Shown here: positions 25,329 through 33,945 of the stretch, piece after piece | How positions within the stretch are numbered: position 1 is the stretch's first letter | Layout: the number at the start of each line of letters is the position of its first letter | Assembly (NCBI GenBank): GCA_934654815.1 | Contig: CAKUGU010000017.1 | Location: forward strand, 1-44,535 | Length of the DNA stretch: 44,535 nt | Source: an uncultured Ellagibacter sp. | Lineage (GTDB): Bacteria; Actinomycetota; Coriobacteriia; Coriobacteriales; Eggerthellaceae | Direction of reading: 5' to 3' | Program-made: the position numbers and the translations under genes | Notes under the pieces: generated by a model | The model's input: only the letters and a program-made list of their open reading frames with translations | What the model was told of the DNA's origin: nothing | The model's database searches: none

Positions 25329-27221
25329 GTGGCTGGGGGCCGAATAGGCGAGGAAGACATCCAGAAGGTTCGCGACGCGAGCGACATCGTCGCCGTCATC
25401 GGCGAGCGCGTCCCCGTGAAGCAGCGCGGGCGCGACTTCTGGTGCTGCTGCCCGTTCCACAACGAGAAGACGCCTTCCTGCAAGATCGACCCCGAGCTGC
25501 AGCTGTGGCACTGCTTCGGCTGCGGAGAAGGCGGCGACGTCTTCGGCTTCATCATGAAGGCCGAGGATCTTACCTTCCCCGAGGCGGTCCGCTGGCTCGC
25601 CGAGCGCGCCCATATCGAGATCACCGAGGTCGGCGGCAAGCCCGGCCCTTCGCTTTCCCGTAAAGCGCGCCTGAAGGACATCTGCAAGGCGACGGCCGAG
25701 TTCTACCACATCCAGCTCATGCGCAATCCGTCTCCCATGGCGTCGAGCGCGCGGGACTACCTTGCCGGGCGTGGGCTTAACGGCGAGGTACCTAACCGTT
25801 GGAACCTGGGGTTCGCCCCCGGCCGCGGCGAGCTCACGCGCAAGCTCACGGGCATGGGCTTCAAGCCCGACGAGCTCATCGAGGCGAACGTGTGCTCCCG
25901 CACCCGCGACGGTAAGCTGCGCGACCGTTTCTTCGACCGCATCATGTTCCCGATCAACGACGTGGCGGGCGAGTGCATCGCCTTCGGCGGGCGCGTCATC
26001 GGCACGGGCGAGCCGAAGTACCTGAATTCCCAGGAAACGCCCCTGTTCCATAAGTCGCAGGTGCTCTACGGCCTCGACCAGGCGAAATCGGCCATGGCCG
26101 CAACTGGCGTCGCCATCGTGTGCGAAGGATACACCGACGTTATCGCGCTGCACGAGGGCGGGGTGAAAAACGCGGTCGCGACGCTCGGCACGGCGCTCAC
26201 CATGCGCCATATCCGCGTGCTCGCGCGCCACGCGCAGAGGAAGATCGTCTACCTCTTCGACGGTGACGCCGCAGGCCAGAAGGCCGCCGACCGCGCACTC
26301 GAGTTCATCGATTCCAGCATGACGCCCGAGGCCGGTCGAACGCGCATCGAACTGTGCGCGGTCACGCTTCCCGATAACCTCGATCCTGCCGAATTCATGG
26401 CGGCGCACGGCGCGGACGAGCTCCACGCGCTGCTTGAAAACGCCCAGCCGCTTTTGAAGTACGGCATCGACCGCAGGCTTGCCGCTCACGACCTGTCCAC
26501 CGCGGAAGGGCGCTCGGCGGCGCTCGCCGATGCGCTCTCCGTGCTTGCGCCCATCAAAGACTCCCTGCTTGCGAAGGACTACGCCATCCAGATCGCCGGG
26601 CGCACGCGCGCCCGCGAGCAGGATGTGCTCGAACAGCTTGCGCGACTTGCGCCCCCCGTGCGGCAGCGCGAGGCAGACGCGTTCGGCGGCCCGAACGCGC
26701 AGGCGGGTGCTGCCGTTCCCTCGCAGGGCGCACGTCCCGCGCGCCGAACGCTCACGAAGACCGAGCTCAACCGCTTGAAACTCGAACGCGAGTTCTTAAG
26801 CGTGCTCGCGCAGCATCCGCTGCTCGCGCTTTCGCACGCTGACGCGCTCGCGCAGACGCAGTGGCACGACGAGGCCCATTCGCGCGTTGCGGAAAGCATC
26901 CTGCAAACGCTCGCGGACAACCCTGCGGCGAGCGCGTCTGAAGTGGTGTCGCAGGCGGCGCTCGCGTTCCCGAAGGCCGCGGGCATCCTTACCTCGTCGG
27001 CGCAGACGAGCGCGCCTGCCGAAGGCGTCGCCCGCTTCGTTGCCGAGGAGCTCGCCATCGGCGACGCGGAAGACGCCATCGCCGGCCTTCGCGCCCAGCT
27101 CGCCGACGAGTCGAAACGGGGGAGCGAGGAATACGACTTCCTCTTCGAATGCGTGACGGCTATGCAAAAGGAGCTCGTCGCGAAGCGCCGCGCCCACAAA
27201 CCCCTCTACCACGAGGCGTAA
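25329..27221 (+). CDS. dnaG: DNA primase
   Basis: Synthesises RNA primers at the replication fork. The protein is 630 aa. The N-terminal zinc ribbon uses C41, H44, C62 and C65 (CPFHNEKTPSC...HCFGCGEGGD). The TOPRIM core has the conserved Glu266 (CEGYTDVIALHEGG) and the DGD pair 311-313 (YLFDGDAAGQKAADRALEF). The C-terminal helicase-binding region (about 450-630) is Ala/Arg-rich and divergent. The start is GTG 25329; the ribosome site (AGGCGG) is modest, which fits coupling to the upstream membrane protein. The primary sigma factor gene that often follows dnaG is not here. Confidence 0.97.
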   Translation: MAGGRIGEEDIQKVRDASDIVAVIGERVPVKQRGRDFWCCCPFHNEKTPSCKIDPELQLWHCFGCGEGGDVFGFIMKAEDLTFPEAVRWLAERAHIEITEVGGKPGPSLSRKARLKDICKATAEFYHIQLMRNPSPMASSARDYLAGRGLNGEVPNRWNLGFAPGRGELTRKLTGMGFKPDELIEANVCSRTRDGKLRDRFFDRIMFPINDVAGECIAFGGRVIGTGEPKYLNSQETPLFHKSQVLYGLDQAKSAMAATGVAIVCEGYTDVIALHEGGVKNAVATLGTALTMRHIRVLARHAQRKIVYLFDGDAAGQKAADRALEFIDSSMTPEAGRTRIELCAVTLPDNLDPAEFMAAHGADELHALLENAQPLLKYGIDRRLAAHDLSTAEGRSAALADALSVLAPIKDSLLAKDYAIQIAGRTRAREQDVLEQLARLAPPVRQREADAFGGPNAQAGAAVPSQGARPARRTLTKTELNRLKLEREFLSVLAQHPLLALSHADALAQTQWHDEAHSRVAESILQTLADNPAASASEVVSQAALAFPKAAGILTSSAQTSAPAEGVARFVAEELAIGDAEDAIAGLRAQLADESKRGSEEYDFLFECVTAMQKELVAKRRAHKPLYHEA

Positions 27222-27319
27222 ATGCTCGTCGCGAAGCATGATTGCCTCCGGCACCACGAAGCAAGGGCGGCTATTGGCTGCTTAAATGCGACTCGATAAG
27301 CTTCAAAGCTTGTTTTCTA

Positions 27320-27465
27320 CCAGGAAAGTCGAATTTAGGGTAGATGCTTTCGACGAGCTGCGCCGTTTGTGCGCAGTTATGCCCCATTTCTGTTCAATAT
27401 GTAGCATAACCGAGGGTGTACGAAGACTTGATTTCAACAGCCGACCCTAAATTCGATTTTCCTGG
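27320..27465. repeat. 146-bp inverted-repeat-bounded, AT-richer intergenic element
   Basis: The 22-base arms at 27320-27341 (starting CCAGGAAAGTCGAATTT) and 27444-27465 are complementary except for one position, which is a G-T wobble; with mismatches the pairing extends a few bases outward. Inside are CTGCGC...GCGCAG and GTTATGC...GCATAAC hairpins. The stretch is much more AT-rich than the flanks. It fills most of the 358-base gap between dnaG and nfeD, which holds no gene. Confidence 0.65.
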
Positions 27466-27538
27466 CAGAAATGGGCGCGAATCGAAATATCTTGAGACTC
27501 ATCTGGCTTGATTCCGTCTCAACCCTGTAGGGGTGTGC

Positions 27539-27547
27539 TGATATACT
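27539..27547 (+). promoter_or_regulatory. Extended -10 promoter of nfeD
   Basis: TG-A-TATACT (27539-27547) is an extended -10 element placing transcription start near 27554, 25 bases before the nfeD ATG. A -35 is not obvious, as expected for extended -10 promoters. Confidence 0.55.
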
Positions 27548-27578
27548 CAGGGCAAGCGTTCAGGCAAGGAGGCTCGAA

Positions 27579-28007
27579 ATGTTTTCAACCCCCGTTCTCT
27601 GGCTCGTCGTCGCCATCGCGATGGCGCTTATCGAGGCGTTCTCGCTCGGGCTTATCACGCTGTGGTTCGTCGTCGGAGCGCTCGTGGCGTTTATTGCCGA
27701 CCTGCTCGGCGCGAGCCTTGTCGTGCAGATCGTCTTGTTCCTCATCGTTTCCGTTCTGTGTCTCGTCCTTCTGCGTCCGGTGTTCGTAACGTACCGCGAG
27801 CGCGGACGCGCCGCCGAGCCGACGGTGGTGGGCGAGCGCGGCGTCGTCTGCGAGCGCATCGACAACGCGAGGCTTTCCGGCCGCGTCGAGATGCCCGACC
27901 ACATGACCTGGACCGCCCGAAGCTTCGACGGCACGCCGATCGAGGTCGGGGTGCCCGTCATCGTCGTGTCGCAGGAAAGCATCAAGCTCATCGTCAGGCC
28001 CGTATAG
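27579..28007 (+). CDS. NfeD-family membrane protein
   Basis: 142-aa NfeD1b-type protein: about three closely spaced membrane helices (residues about 5-70, VLWLVVAIAMALIEAFSLG and following) and a C-terminal OB-fold domain (TVVGERGVVCERIDNARLSG...VEMPDHMTW). Such proteins pair with SPFH/stomatin-like proteins and are thought to help organise membrane microdomains. ATG 27579 has AAGGAGG seven bases upstream. The SPFH partner starts 27 bases downstream, matching the conserved gene pair, so this is an operon of two. No protease domain is present. Confidence 0.92.
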   Translation: MFSTPVLWLVVAIAMALIEAFSLGLITLWFVVGALVAFIADLLGASLVVQIVLFLIVSVLCLVLLRPVFVTYRERGRAAEPTVVGERGVVCERIDNARLSGRVEMPDHMTWTARSFDGTPIEVGVPVIVVSQESIKLIVRPV

Positions 28008-28034
28008 GGCGCCTCCCTCGTCGAAAGGATTGCC

Positions 28035-29000
28035 ATGCCATCGCTTCTCACGTTCCTCATCGTGCTCGTCGTCATCGTCGTGGCGCTCGCCTTCACCTGC
28101 GTGAAGATCGTGCCGCAGGCTGAGGCCGCCATCGTCGAGCGCCTCGGGTCGTACCTCACCACCTGGGGAAACGGCCTCCATGTGAAGATCCCCTTCATCG
28201 ACCGTGTCCGCATGGGCATCTCGCTCAAGGAACAGGTCTTCGACTTCCCGCCACAGCCGGTCATCACCAAGGACAACGTCACCATTTCGATCGACACGGT
28301 CGTCTTCTTCAAGATCCTCGACCCGAAGCTGTACTGCTACGGCGTGGAGAACCCCATCGTCGCGATCGAGAACCTCTCGGCCACCACGATCCGCAACATC
28401 ATCGGCGAGCTCGACCTCGACACCACGCTCGTGTCGCGCGACACCATCAACGCGAAGATGCGCGCCATCCTCGACGAGGCGACCGACGCGTGGGGCATCA
28501 AGGTGAACCGCGTCGAGGTGAAGAACATCACGCCGCCCGCGGCCATTCAACAGGCTATGGAAAAGCAGATGAAGGCTGAACGCGAGAAGCGCGAGGCGGT
28601 GCTGCTCGCCGAGGGTCAGAAGCAAAGCGCCATCACGGTCGCCGAGGGCAACAAACAGGCGCAGATCCTTTCCGCCGAGGCCGACAAGCAGGCCGTCATC
28701 CTCGCCGCGGAGGCCGACAAGGAAAAGCAGATCCGCGAGGCGGAAGGCGAGGCCGAGGCCATCCGCAAGGTGCAAAAGGCCACGGCCGAGGGCATCGCCA
28801 TGGTGCGCGAGGCGGGCGCCGACCAGGCAGTTCTCACGCTGCAGGCGTTCGAAGCGCTGAAGGCCGTCGCCGACGGGCGCGCGACGAAGCTCATCATCCC
28901 CTCCGACATCCAGGGTTTGGCCGGGCTTGCCGCCTCGCTCAAGGAGGTCGTCGTCGACGATGCGGCCGACGCCTGCGCGCCCAAGGAAGACGCCCAGTAA
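28035..29000 (+). CDS. SPFH/Band 7 (stomatin/paraslipin-like) protein
   Basis: 321-aa membrane-anchored scaffold. An N-terminal helix (LLTFLIVLVVIVVALAFTCV, about 4-23) precedes the SPFH domain (IVPQAEAAIVERLGSY to about 180, with VTISIDTVVFFKILDP and WGIKVNRVEVKNI). A long Ala/Glu/Lys coiled coil follows (about 180-265, with repeated AEADKQA-type segments), then the C-terminal LIIPSDIQGLAGL. This is the slipin/QmcA-like organisation found with NfeD. It probably oligomerises at the cytoplasmic membrane. Gene order nfeD-SPFH and a strong terminator downstream make a complete two-gene operon. Confidence 0.93.
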   Translation: MPSLLTFLIVLVVIVVALAFTCVKIVPQAEAAIVERLGSYLTTWGNGLHVKIPFIDRVRMGISLKEQVFDFPPQPVITKDNVTISIDTVVFFKILDPKLYCYGVENPIVAIENLSATTIRNIIGELDLDTTLVSRDTINAKMRAILDEATDAWGIKVNRVEVKNITPPAAIQQAMEKQMKAEREKREAVLLAEGQKQSAITVAEGNKQAQILSAEADKQAVILAAEADKEKQIREAEGEAEAIRKVQKATAEGIAMVREAGADQAVLTLQAFEALKAVADGRATKLIIPSDIQGLAGLAASLKEVVVDDAADACAPKEDAQ

Positions 29001-29020
29001 GGCACCTTGCCAACGCCGCA

Positions 29021-29066
29021 GCGGGCGTCTGGACGCGGTTATGCGCCCAGACGCCCGCTATTTATG
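29021..29066 (+). terminator. Terminator after the SPFH gene
   Basis: AGCGGGCGTCTGG (29021-29033) pairs perfectly with CCAGACGCCCGCT (29048-29060), followed by ATTTAT. Confidence 0.85.
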
Positions 29067-29205
29067 TGTGTTTGCCGCTTAAGCAGGCGTTTTCTGTGGA
29101 CAGGCGGCGCGTGCGCCTTCACAATGGTCGGCACTTCAATAAAACGCGCTTCGGGCCTTAGGCGTCCGAAGGCGGCAGCAAATCGAATAAAGGACGTGTG
29201 GCAAC

Positions 29206-29739
29206 GTGGTTAGTATCGTCATAGCACCCGACCCGACGCTTCGCCAGGTGTGCGAGCCGTGCACACCGGGAGACCGAAGCCTGAAGAAGCTCGCCAAGCA
29301 GATGGCGCGCGCGATGTATCACAACAACGGTTGCGGCATCGCGGCACCGCAGGTGGGCGTCACCAAGCGGATCATCGTCATCGACGTCGACGATTCCGAG
29401 GAGCAGAACCCCATCGTGCTCGTGAACCCGGAAATCGTCGAACTTAAAGGCGAACCCGAAACGCAAGGGGAGGGCTGCCTTTCCTGCCCCGGCGTCACCG
29501 TCCCCATCTCGCGCCAGCCCTGGGCGCGCGTGCGCTACTACGACCTCGACGGGGAGATGTGGGAAATCGAGGGCGACGGCCTGCTCGGCCGATGCCTCCA
29601 GCACGAAATCGACCACCTGAACGGCCGCACGCTCTTCGAAAGCTGCGACCCCTTGACGCGCATCCGTGCGCTCGAGGCCTACGATGAGGCGAAGAAGCAG
29701 GGCGCGAAGCCCGGCGATACCTCGATCGAGGTAGATTGA
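29206..29739 (+). CDS. def: Peptide deformylase
   Basis: Metal hydrolase that removes the formyl group from nascent proteins. The protein is 177 aa. All three motifs are present: GCGIAAPQVG (42-51), EGCLSCPG with metal ligand Cys91, and HEIDHLNG with His133, catalytic Glu134 and His137. The start is GTG 29206 with AAAGGAC upstream. fmt follows with no intervening base (TGA then ATG), a frequent and functional pairing because formylation and deformylation are complementary steps. Confidence 0.97.
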   Translation: MVSIVIAPDPTLRQVCEPCTPGDRSLKKLAKQMARAMYHNNGCGIAAPQVGVTKRIIVIDVDDSEEQNPIVLVNPEIVELKGEPETQGEGCLSCPGVTVPISRQPWARVRYYDLDGEMWEIEGDGLLGRCLQHEIDHLNGRTLFESCDPLTRIRALEAYDEAKKQGAKPGDTSIEVD

Positions 29740-30699
29740 ATGCGCATCGTCTTCATGGGCACGCCCGATTTCGCGGCGACGATCCTCGACGATTTGGTTG
29801 AGCAGTACAACGTCGTCGCGGCCTACACCAGGCCCGACGCCGTCCGTGGGCGCGGCAAGAAACTCGTGCCGTCGCCGGTGAAGGAAGTCGCGCTGCGTCG
29901 CGGCATCGAGGTCCAACAGCCCACCACCTTCAAGGACCCCGACGTCATCGCGACGCTCGAGGCGTATAAGCCCGACTTCATCGTCGTCGCGGCCTACGGC
30001 ATGATCCTGCCGAGCGACGTTCTGGAATGCCCGACCTACCACTGCCTGAACGTGCATGCGTCCTTACTCCCGCGCTGGCGCGGCGCCGCTCCCATCGAGC
30101 ACGCTATCATCGCCGGCGACGAGGAGACGGGCGTGTGCATCATGAGCATGGAGGAAGGCCTCGACACCGGCCCGTACTGCGTGTGCCGCACGCTCCCCAT
30201 CGAGGAGAAGACGTCGACCGAGCTGTCCGACGAGCTCGCCAACCTGGGCTCGCAGGCGCTGCTCACGGCGATCATGCGGCTTGTCCATGGCGTCGAGCGC
30301 TGGGTGGTCCAGAAGGAAACGGACGTCACGTACGCGCACAAGATCTCGAAGGGCGAGCTCGATCTGGACCCCGACTTGGACGTGCAGATGCTCTCGCGGC
30401 GCGTACGCGCGTCGAGCGCGGCGCACCCTTCGAAGTGCACGGTGCTCGGGCGCGGGACGACGATCATCGACGCGGTCCCCGCATCGCACGACGAAGCCGC
30501 GCTTGCAGCGGCCGAGGGCCTTCTGCCCGGTCAGGTGCGCTACAGGGCGAAACGGCTGCTTTTCGGCTGCGCCGACGGCGCGCTTGAGATATTCCGTCTG
30601 AAGCCCGACGGAAAGAAGGAAATGGATGCCCAGGCGTTCGCGGCGGGTGCTGCCGCGCTGCACGGGCACGACGGAGAATGGACGGTACACCATGCCTGA
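29740..30699 (+). CDS. fmt: Methionyl-tRNA formyltransferase
   Basis: Formylates Met-tRNAfMet using 10-formyl-THF. The protein is 319 aa, the usual length. The N-terminal Rossmann domain begins MRIVFMGTPDFAA; the active-site loop is SLLPRWRGAAPI (108-119), preceded by Asn104 and His106 (NVHAS); MEEGLDTGPY carries the catalytic Asp. The C-terminal OB-fold domain follows about residue 205. It starts immediately after def and its last eight bases overlap rsmB, so def-fmt-rsmB is one operon. Confidence 0.97.
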   Translation: MRIVFMGTPDFAATILDDLVEQYNVVAAYTRPDAVRGRGKKLVPSPVKEVALRRGIEVQQPTTFKDPDVIATLEAYKPDFIVVAAYGMILPSDVLECPTYHCLNVHASLLPRWRGAAPIEHAIIAGDEETGVCIMSMEEGLDTGPYCVCRTLPIEEKTSTELSDELANLGSQALLTAIMRLVHGVERWVVQKETDVTYAHKISKGELDLDPDLDVQMLSRRVRASSAAHPSKCTVLGRGTTIIDAVPASHDEAALAAAEGLLPGQVRYRAKRLLFGCADGALEIFRLKPDGKKEMDAQAFAAGAAALHGHDGEWTVHHA

Positions 30700-32986
30700 A
30701 GGCAACAACCAGCATCACGAAGCACATCATAGCCGCCCGAACGACGGCGGGTCGAACCGCGGCCGCTCGGACCACCGAGGCGCAGGCTCGAACGGCGGGA
30801 ACAAGGGCGGCTATCGCGGAGAGCGCAAGGGTTCCGGCTACAAGGGCTCGCACGGCGGCGACCGCAAGGGCGGCTACAAAGGCTCTCGCGACGGAGAGCG
30901 CCGCGGCGGCTACAAGGGCTCCGATTCCCACGGCAAGGGCGGCTACAAGCGCGATGACCGCCGCGGCGGGTACGGCTCACGTTCGGGCGTGTCCCACAAG
31001 CCCTTCGACAACGAGGACGCCGCCGGCAACCGCAAGCCCTACCGCGAAGGCGGCGACCGCGATCGCAAGCCCTACAACAAGAACGACCGCGGTGACCGCA
31101 AGCCGTACAACAAGGGCCCTCGCGACGATCGCAAGCCCTACGGCAAGGGAGACCGCAAGCCTTACGGCGACCGTCCCTCCCGCGACGGCAAGCGCGACTT
31201 CAAGCCCCGTGACTCCCGCGACTTCAAGCGCGACGACCGCGGCGGCGAGCGCTCATTCGACCGCGATCGCGCCTTCGAGGGCGAGCATTCGCATGACCAG
31301 GAGGCGCGCCCCGAGCGCAAGACCTTCGAGCGTCGCGGTCCCTGGCGTCCGAACGCGCAGAACGCCGAACTCGCCGAGCGCCATCCGCAGGAGGCGGGGG
31401 TGTACCGCGGCGAGCTCGAGCTCGACGAGAACGGCGACTACAAGTACCGCAACCGCCCGCGCGGCAACGGCGGCGACAACCGCCGCGGCGCGAAGCGCTC
31501 CTTCGGCAACGCCCCGCGCACGAGCGGCGTTCCCCATCGCGACGGCGCGCGCTCGGCGAGCCCGGCGCGCTTGGCCGCGCTCCAGGTGTGCCGCATCGTG
31601 CGCGAGCGCGACGCGTTCGCGCAGGAACTCATCCACAAGTACATCGACTCGTCGCGCATGTCCCGCGAGGACCGCGCGTTCGCGACGCGCCTCGTGCTCG
31701 GCGTGGTGAGCTCCACCGGCACGCTCGACGACGTCATCAACCGCTGCCTCGACCGCATCAGCGACATCGACGACGACGTACGCGACGCGATGCGCGTGAG
31801 CACCTACGAGATCGTGTTCCTCGGCAAGGAACCGCACGCCGCGGTGAGCCAGGGCGTCGAGCTCGTGCGTTCGGTCGCCCCGAAGGCGGCGGGGCTCGCG
31901 AACGCCGTTTTGCGCCGCATCTCCGACAAGAAGCATAAGTTCCCCTTCGGTGACCCGCGCACCGACTTCGCGGCCTACGCGCGCCTGCACGCGTTCCCCG
32001 AGTGGCTCGCCAAGCGCGCCATCAAAGACTTGGGCCCCGAGATCGCGCGCGACTACCTCGCCGCGTCCAACGAGCCGGCGCCGCTGTTCATCGCGCTGAA
32101 CGCCGTCAAGGCGAACGAGGAGGAAGTGCTCGAGACCATCCGCGCCTCCCACGGCGACCCCACGCCGGTCGTCATGGGCGAAGGCGAGATCCCGGGATGC
32201 TTCTGTCTGTCGGAAGGGCGCGTGCTCTTCGACGGCCGTGTCCGCCGCCTCATCTCTCAGGGCATGCTGCTCGTCTCCGACGCGTCGTCCCAGCAGGTGG
32301 CGCGCCTCGCGCTCCCGAAGGAAAAGCCCGCGTCGTTCCTGGAAATCGGCGCCGGCCGCGGCACCAAGACCATCCTCATCCAGAGCAACGCCGAGCGCGC
32401 CTGGGGCTCGCAGATCGAGGACTACGTCACGGTCGACAACCTCGGGTTCAAGACCGAGCTCACCGCCGAGCGCGCCGAAACCTACGGCGTCAACGTCGCC
32501 GAGTCGCTCACCGGCGACGCGACCGACCTCGATTCCGTGGTGGGCGACCGCGTCTTCGACTCCGTCTTCATCGACGCGCCCTGCTCGGGGCTCGGCACGC
32601 TGCGCCGTCACCCCGAAATCCGCTGGCGCCTCGAGGAGGAGCGCATCGGCGAGCTCGCGAAGACCGGCCTCGCGATGCTTAAATCCGCGGCCTCGCACGT
32701 GAAGGAGGGCGGCGAGCTCGTCTTCGCTACCTGCACCATCACGCGCGCCGAGAACATCGACGTCGTGAAGGCCTTCCTCGCAAGCGAGGAGGGTGCCCCC
32801 TTCAAGCTCGCCCCGATGGGCACAGCTCCGTGCTTCAACCCGGCGCTCAAGCCGGGCGGCCCCGACGCTCACTTCGCGGTGAAGCTCGTGAAATCCCAAG
32901 GCGCCTCTGACGACGCCGTCCTCACGCCCGCCGAGGCCGAGATCGCCGGGGGGGCAGGCCGAGGCTGTCGAGCCCCAGCCGGCTGA
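30692..32986 (+). CDS. rsmB: 16S rRNA (cytosine967-C5)-methyltransferase with long disordered N-terminus
   Basis: 764-aa RsmB/Sun-type RNA methyltransferase. Residues 1 to about 280 are a low-complexity, strongly charged extension rich in Gly, Arg, Lys, Asp and Tyr, with repeats such as KGGYKG and DRKPYNK. A NusB-like domain follows (about 288-430, LAALQVCRIVRERDAFAQEL), then the SAM-dependent methyltransferase with LEIGAGRGTKT, DAPCSGLGTLRRHPE (Cys631) and the motif VI nucleophile in ATCTITRAEN (Cys681). ATG 30692 overlaps fmt. The frame ends at 32986 just after a run of seven G (32948-32954); with one G fewer it would continue to TAA 33075-33077 as an Ala/Pro/Glu-rich tail. Confidence 0.93.
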   Translation: MPEGNNQHHEAHHSRPNDGGSNRGRSDHRGAGSNGGNKGGYRGERKGSGYKGSHGGDRKGGYKGSRDGERRGGYKGSDSHGKGGYKRDDRRGGYGSRSGVSHKPFDNEDAAGNRKPYREGGDRDRKPYNKNDRGDRKPYNKGPRDDRKPYGKGDRKPYGDRPSRDGKRDFKPRDSRDFKRDDRGGERSFDRDRAFEGEHSHDQEARPERKTFERRGPWRPNAQNAELAERHPQEAGVYRGELELDENGDYKYRNRPRGNGGDNRRGAKRSFGNAPRTSGVPHRDGARSASPARLAALQVCRIVRERDAFAQELIHKYIDSSRMSREDRAFATRLVLGVVSSTGTLDDVINRCLDRISDIDDDVRDAMRVSTYEIVFLGKEPHAAVSQGVELVRSVAPKAAGLANAVLRRISDKKHKFPFGDPRTDFAAYARLHAFPEWLAKRAIKDLGPEIARDYLAASNEPAPLFIALNAVKANEEEVLETIRASHGDPTPVVMGEGEIPGCFCLSEGRVLFDGRVRRLISQGMLLVSDASSQQVARLALPKEKPASFLEIGAGRGTKTILIQSNAERAWGSQIEDYVTVDNLGFKTELTAERAETYGVNVAESLTGDATDLDSVVGDRVFDSVFIDAPCSGLGTLRRHPEIRWRLEEERIGELAKTGLAMLKSAASHVKEGGELVFATCTITRAENIDVVKAFLASEEGAPFKLAPMGTAPCFNPALKPGGPDAHFAVKLVKSQGASDDAVLTPAEAEIAGGAGRGCRAPAG
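32948..32954 (+). other. G7 homopolymer causing a C-terminal frame break in rsmB
   Basis: Seven consecutive G. Removing one joins the rsmB frame to a tail (GGQAEAVEPQPAEPAETAEA and onward) that ends at TAA 33075-33077 right before the terminator. The composition of that tail is coherent, which suggests either a sequencing error or a variable tract. Confidence 0.7.
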
Positions 32987-33104
32987 ACCGGCGGAGACTG
33001 CTGAGGCCTCCAAGGTCGAGCCCGCGAAGGCGCAGCCGGCCGAGTCCGCAAAGGCGACTGAACCCGCCGAGGCGTAAACCGCACCGCATATCGCTTCTAC
33101 CTTA

Positions 33105-33146
33105 AACGGCGGCCATCGAATATGAAGATGGCCGCCGTTCCTTTAT
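33105..33146 (+). terminator. Terminator after rsmB
   Basis: AACGGCGGCCATC (33105-33117) pairs perfectly with GATGGCCGCCGTT (33127-33139), followed by CCTTTAT. It ends the def-fmt-rsmB operon, 28 bases past the restored-frame stop. Confidence 0.85.
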
Positions 33147-33175
33147 CCTCCCTCGAACGCACAGAGGGATTGCAC

Positions 33176-33181
33176 TATACT
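33176..33181 (+). promoter_or_regulatory. Possible -10 box of the HTH-cupin gene
   Basis: TATACT lies 75 bases upstream of the HTH-cupin start, after the rsmB terminator. No convincing -35 is seen. Confidence 0.4.
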
Positions 33182-33255
33182 CGAAGCGTATCGATCGATG
33201 CGCGACGAGAAGCGCATCGCGTGAACGGCAAGGCAAGGAAGGGGGATCGCGCGTT

Positions 33256-33840
33256 ATGGAACCGAAAATCGAAGAGGTGGCGTCGCGAATTCGCTCGCTG
33301 CGCGAGGACATGGACATCTCGATGCAGGAAATGGCTGACGCGACCGGGCGCACGCTTTCCGAGTACGCCGCGCAGGAATCGGGCGAGCACGACCTATCCT
33401 TCACGTTCCTGAGCAAGTGCGCCAAGCGTTTCGGCGTCGATGTGGTCGAGCTGCTCACCGGCGAGAACCCGCACCTTACGGGCTATTCCCTCATCCGCGA
33501 GGGCGACGGGCTGTCGGTGAAGCGCCGCGCCGGGTTTGAGTACCTGCACAAGGCGCCGCACTTCAAGGACAAGCTCGCCGAACCCTTCCTCGTCACGATG
33601 CCGTACCTGCCCGAGCAGCAGGACGCGCCCATCCACCTGTCGTATCACCGCGGGCAGGAAATCGACTGCATCGTAAGCGGCCATATGCGCTTCGCCTACG
33701 AGGGCCACATCGAGGACTTGGGCCCCGGCGACGTGCTCATGTACGACTCCGGCCGCGGCCACGGCATGATCGCGACGAACGGCGAGCCGTGCGTCTTCTA
33801 CGCGATCGTTCTGAAGCCCCAGGACATCGAGATTATGTAG
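33256..33840 (+). CDS. HTH (XRE) - cupin transcriptional regulator
   Basis: 194-aa regulator with an N-terminal XRE-type helix-turn-helix (about 5-65, VASRIRSLREDMDISMQEMA and onward to VVELLTGEN) and a C-terminal cupin_2 domain (about 110-190, LSYHRGQEIDCIVSGHMRF, DLGPGDVLMYDSGRGHGM). The cupin would sense a small molecule. This architecture regulates catabolic or polyamine genes elsewhere; here it sits 105 bases ahead of an acyl-CoA synthetase gene on the same strand and is the likely local regulator. ATG 33256 with GGAAGGGGG about ten bases upstream. Confidence 0.92.
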   Translation: MEPKIEEVASRIRSLREDMDISMQEMADATGRTLSEYAAQESGEHDLSFTFLSKCAKRFGVDVVELLTGENPHLTGYSLIREGDGLSVKRRAGFEYLHKAPHFKDKLAEPFLVTMPYLPEQQDAPIHLSYHRGQEIDCIVSGHMRFAYEGHIEDLGPGDVLMYDSGRGHGMIATNGEPCVFYAIVLKPQDIEIM

Positions 33841-33945
33841 GCGCGCCGGGCTTTCCGGTTGCGCCGAAACCGCTTGTCCAACCGCTTTCGGGCGGCACGA
33901 GGGTGCCGTTCGCTGTTTTTCGCTTGAAAGAGAGATTTTAGCTTC

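Noticed and set aside
30692..31500. Repetitive KGGYKG/DRKPYNK coding sequence as a CRISPR or tandem DNA repeat
   Set aside because: The repetition is at protein level with irregular period, inside the continuous rsmB frame.
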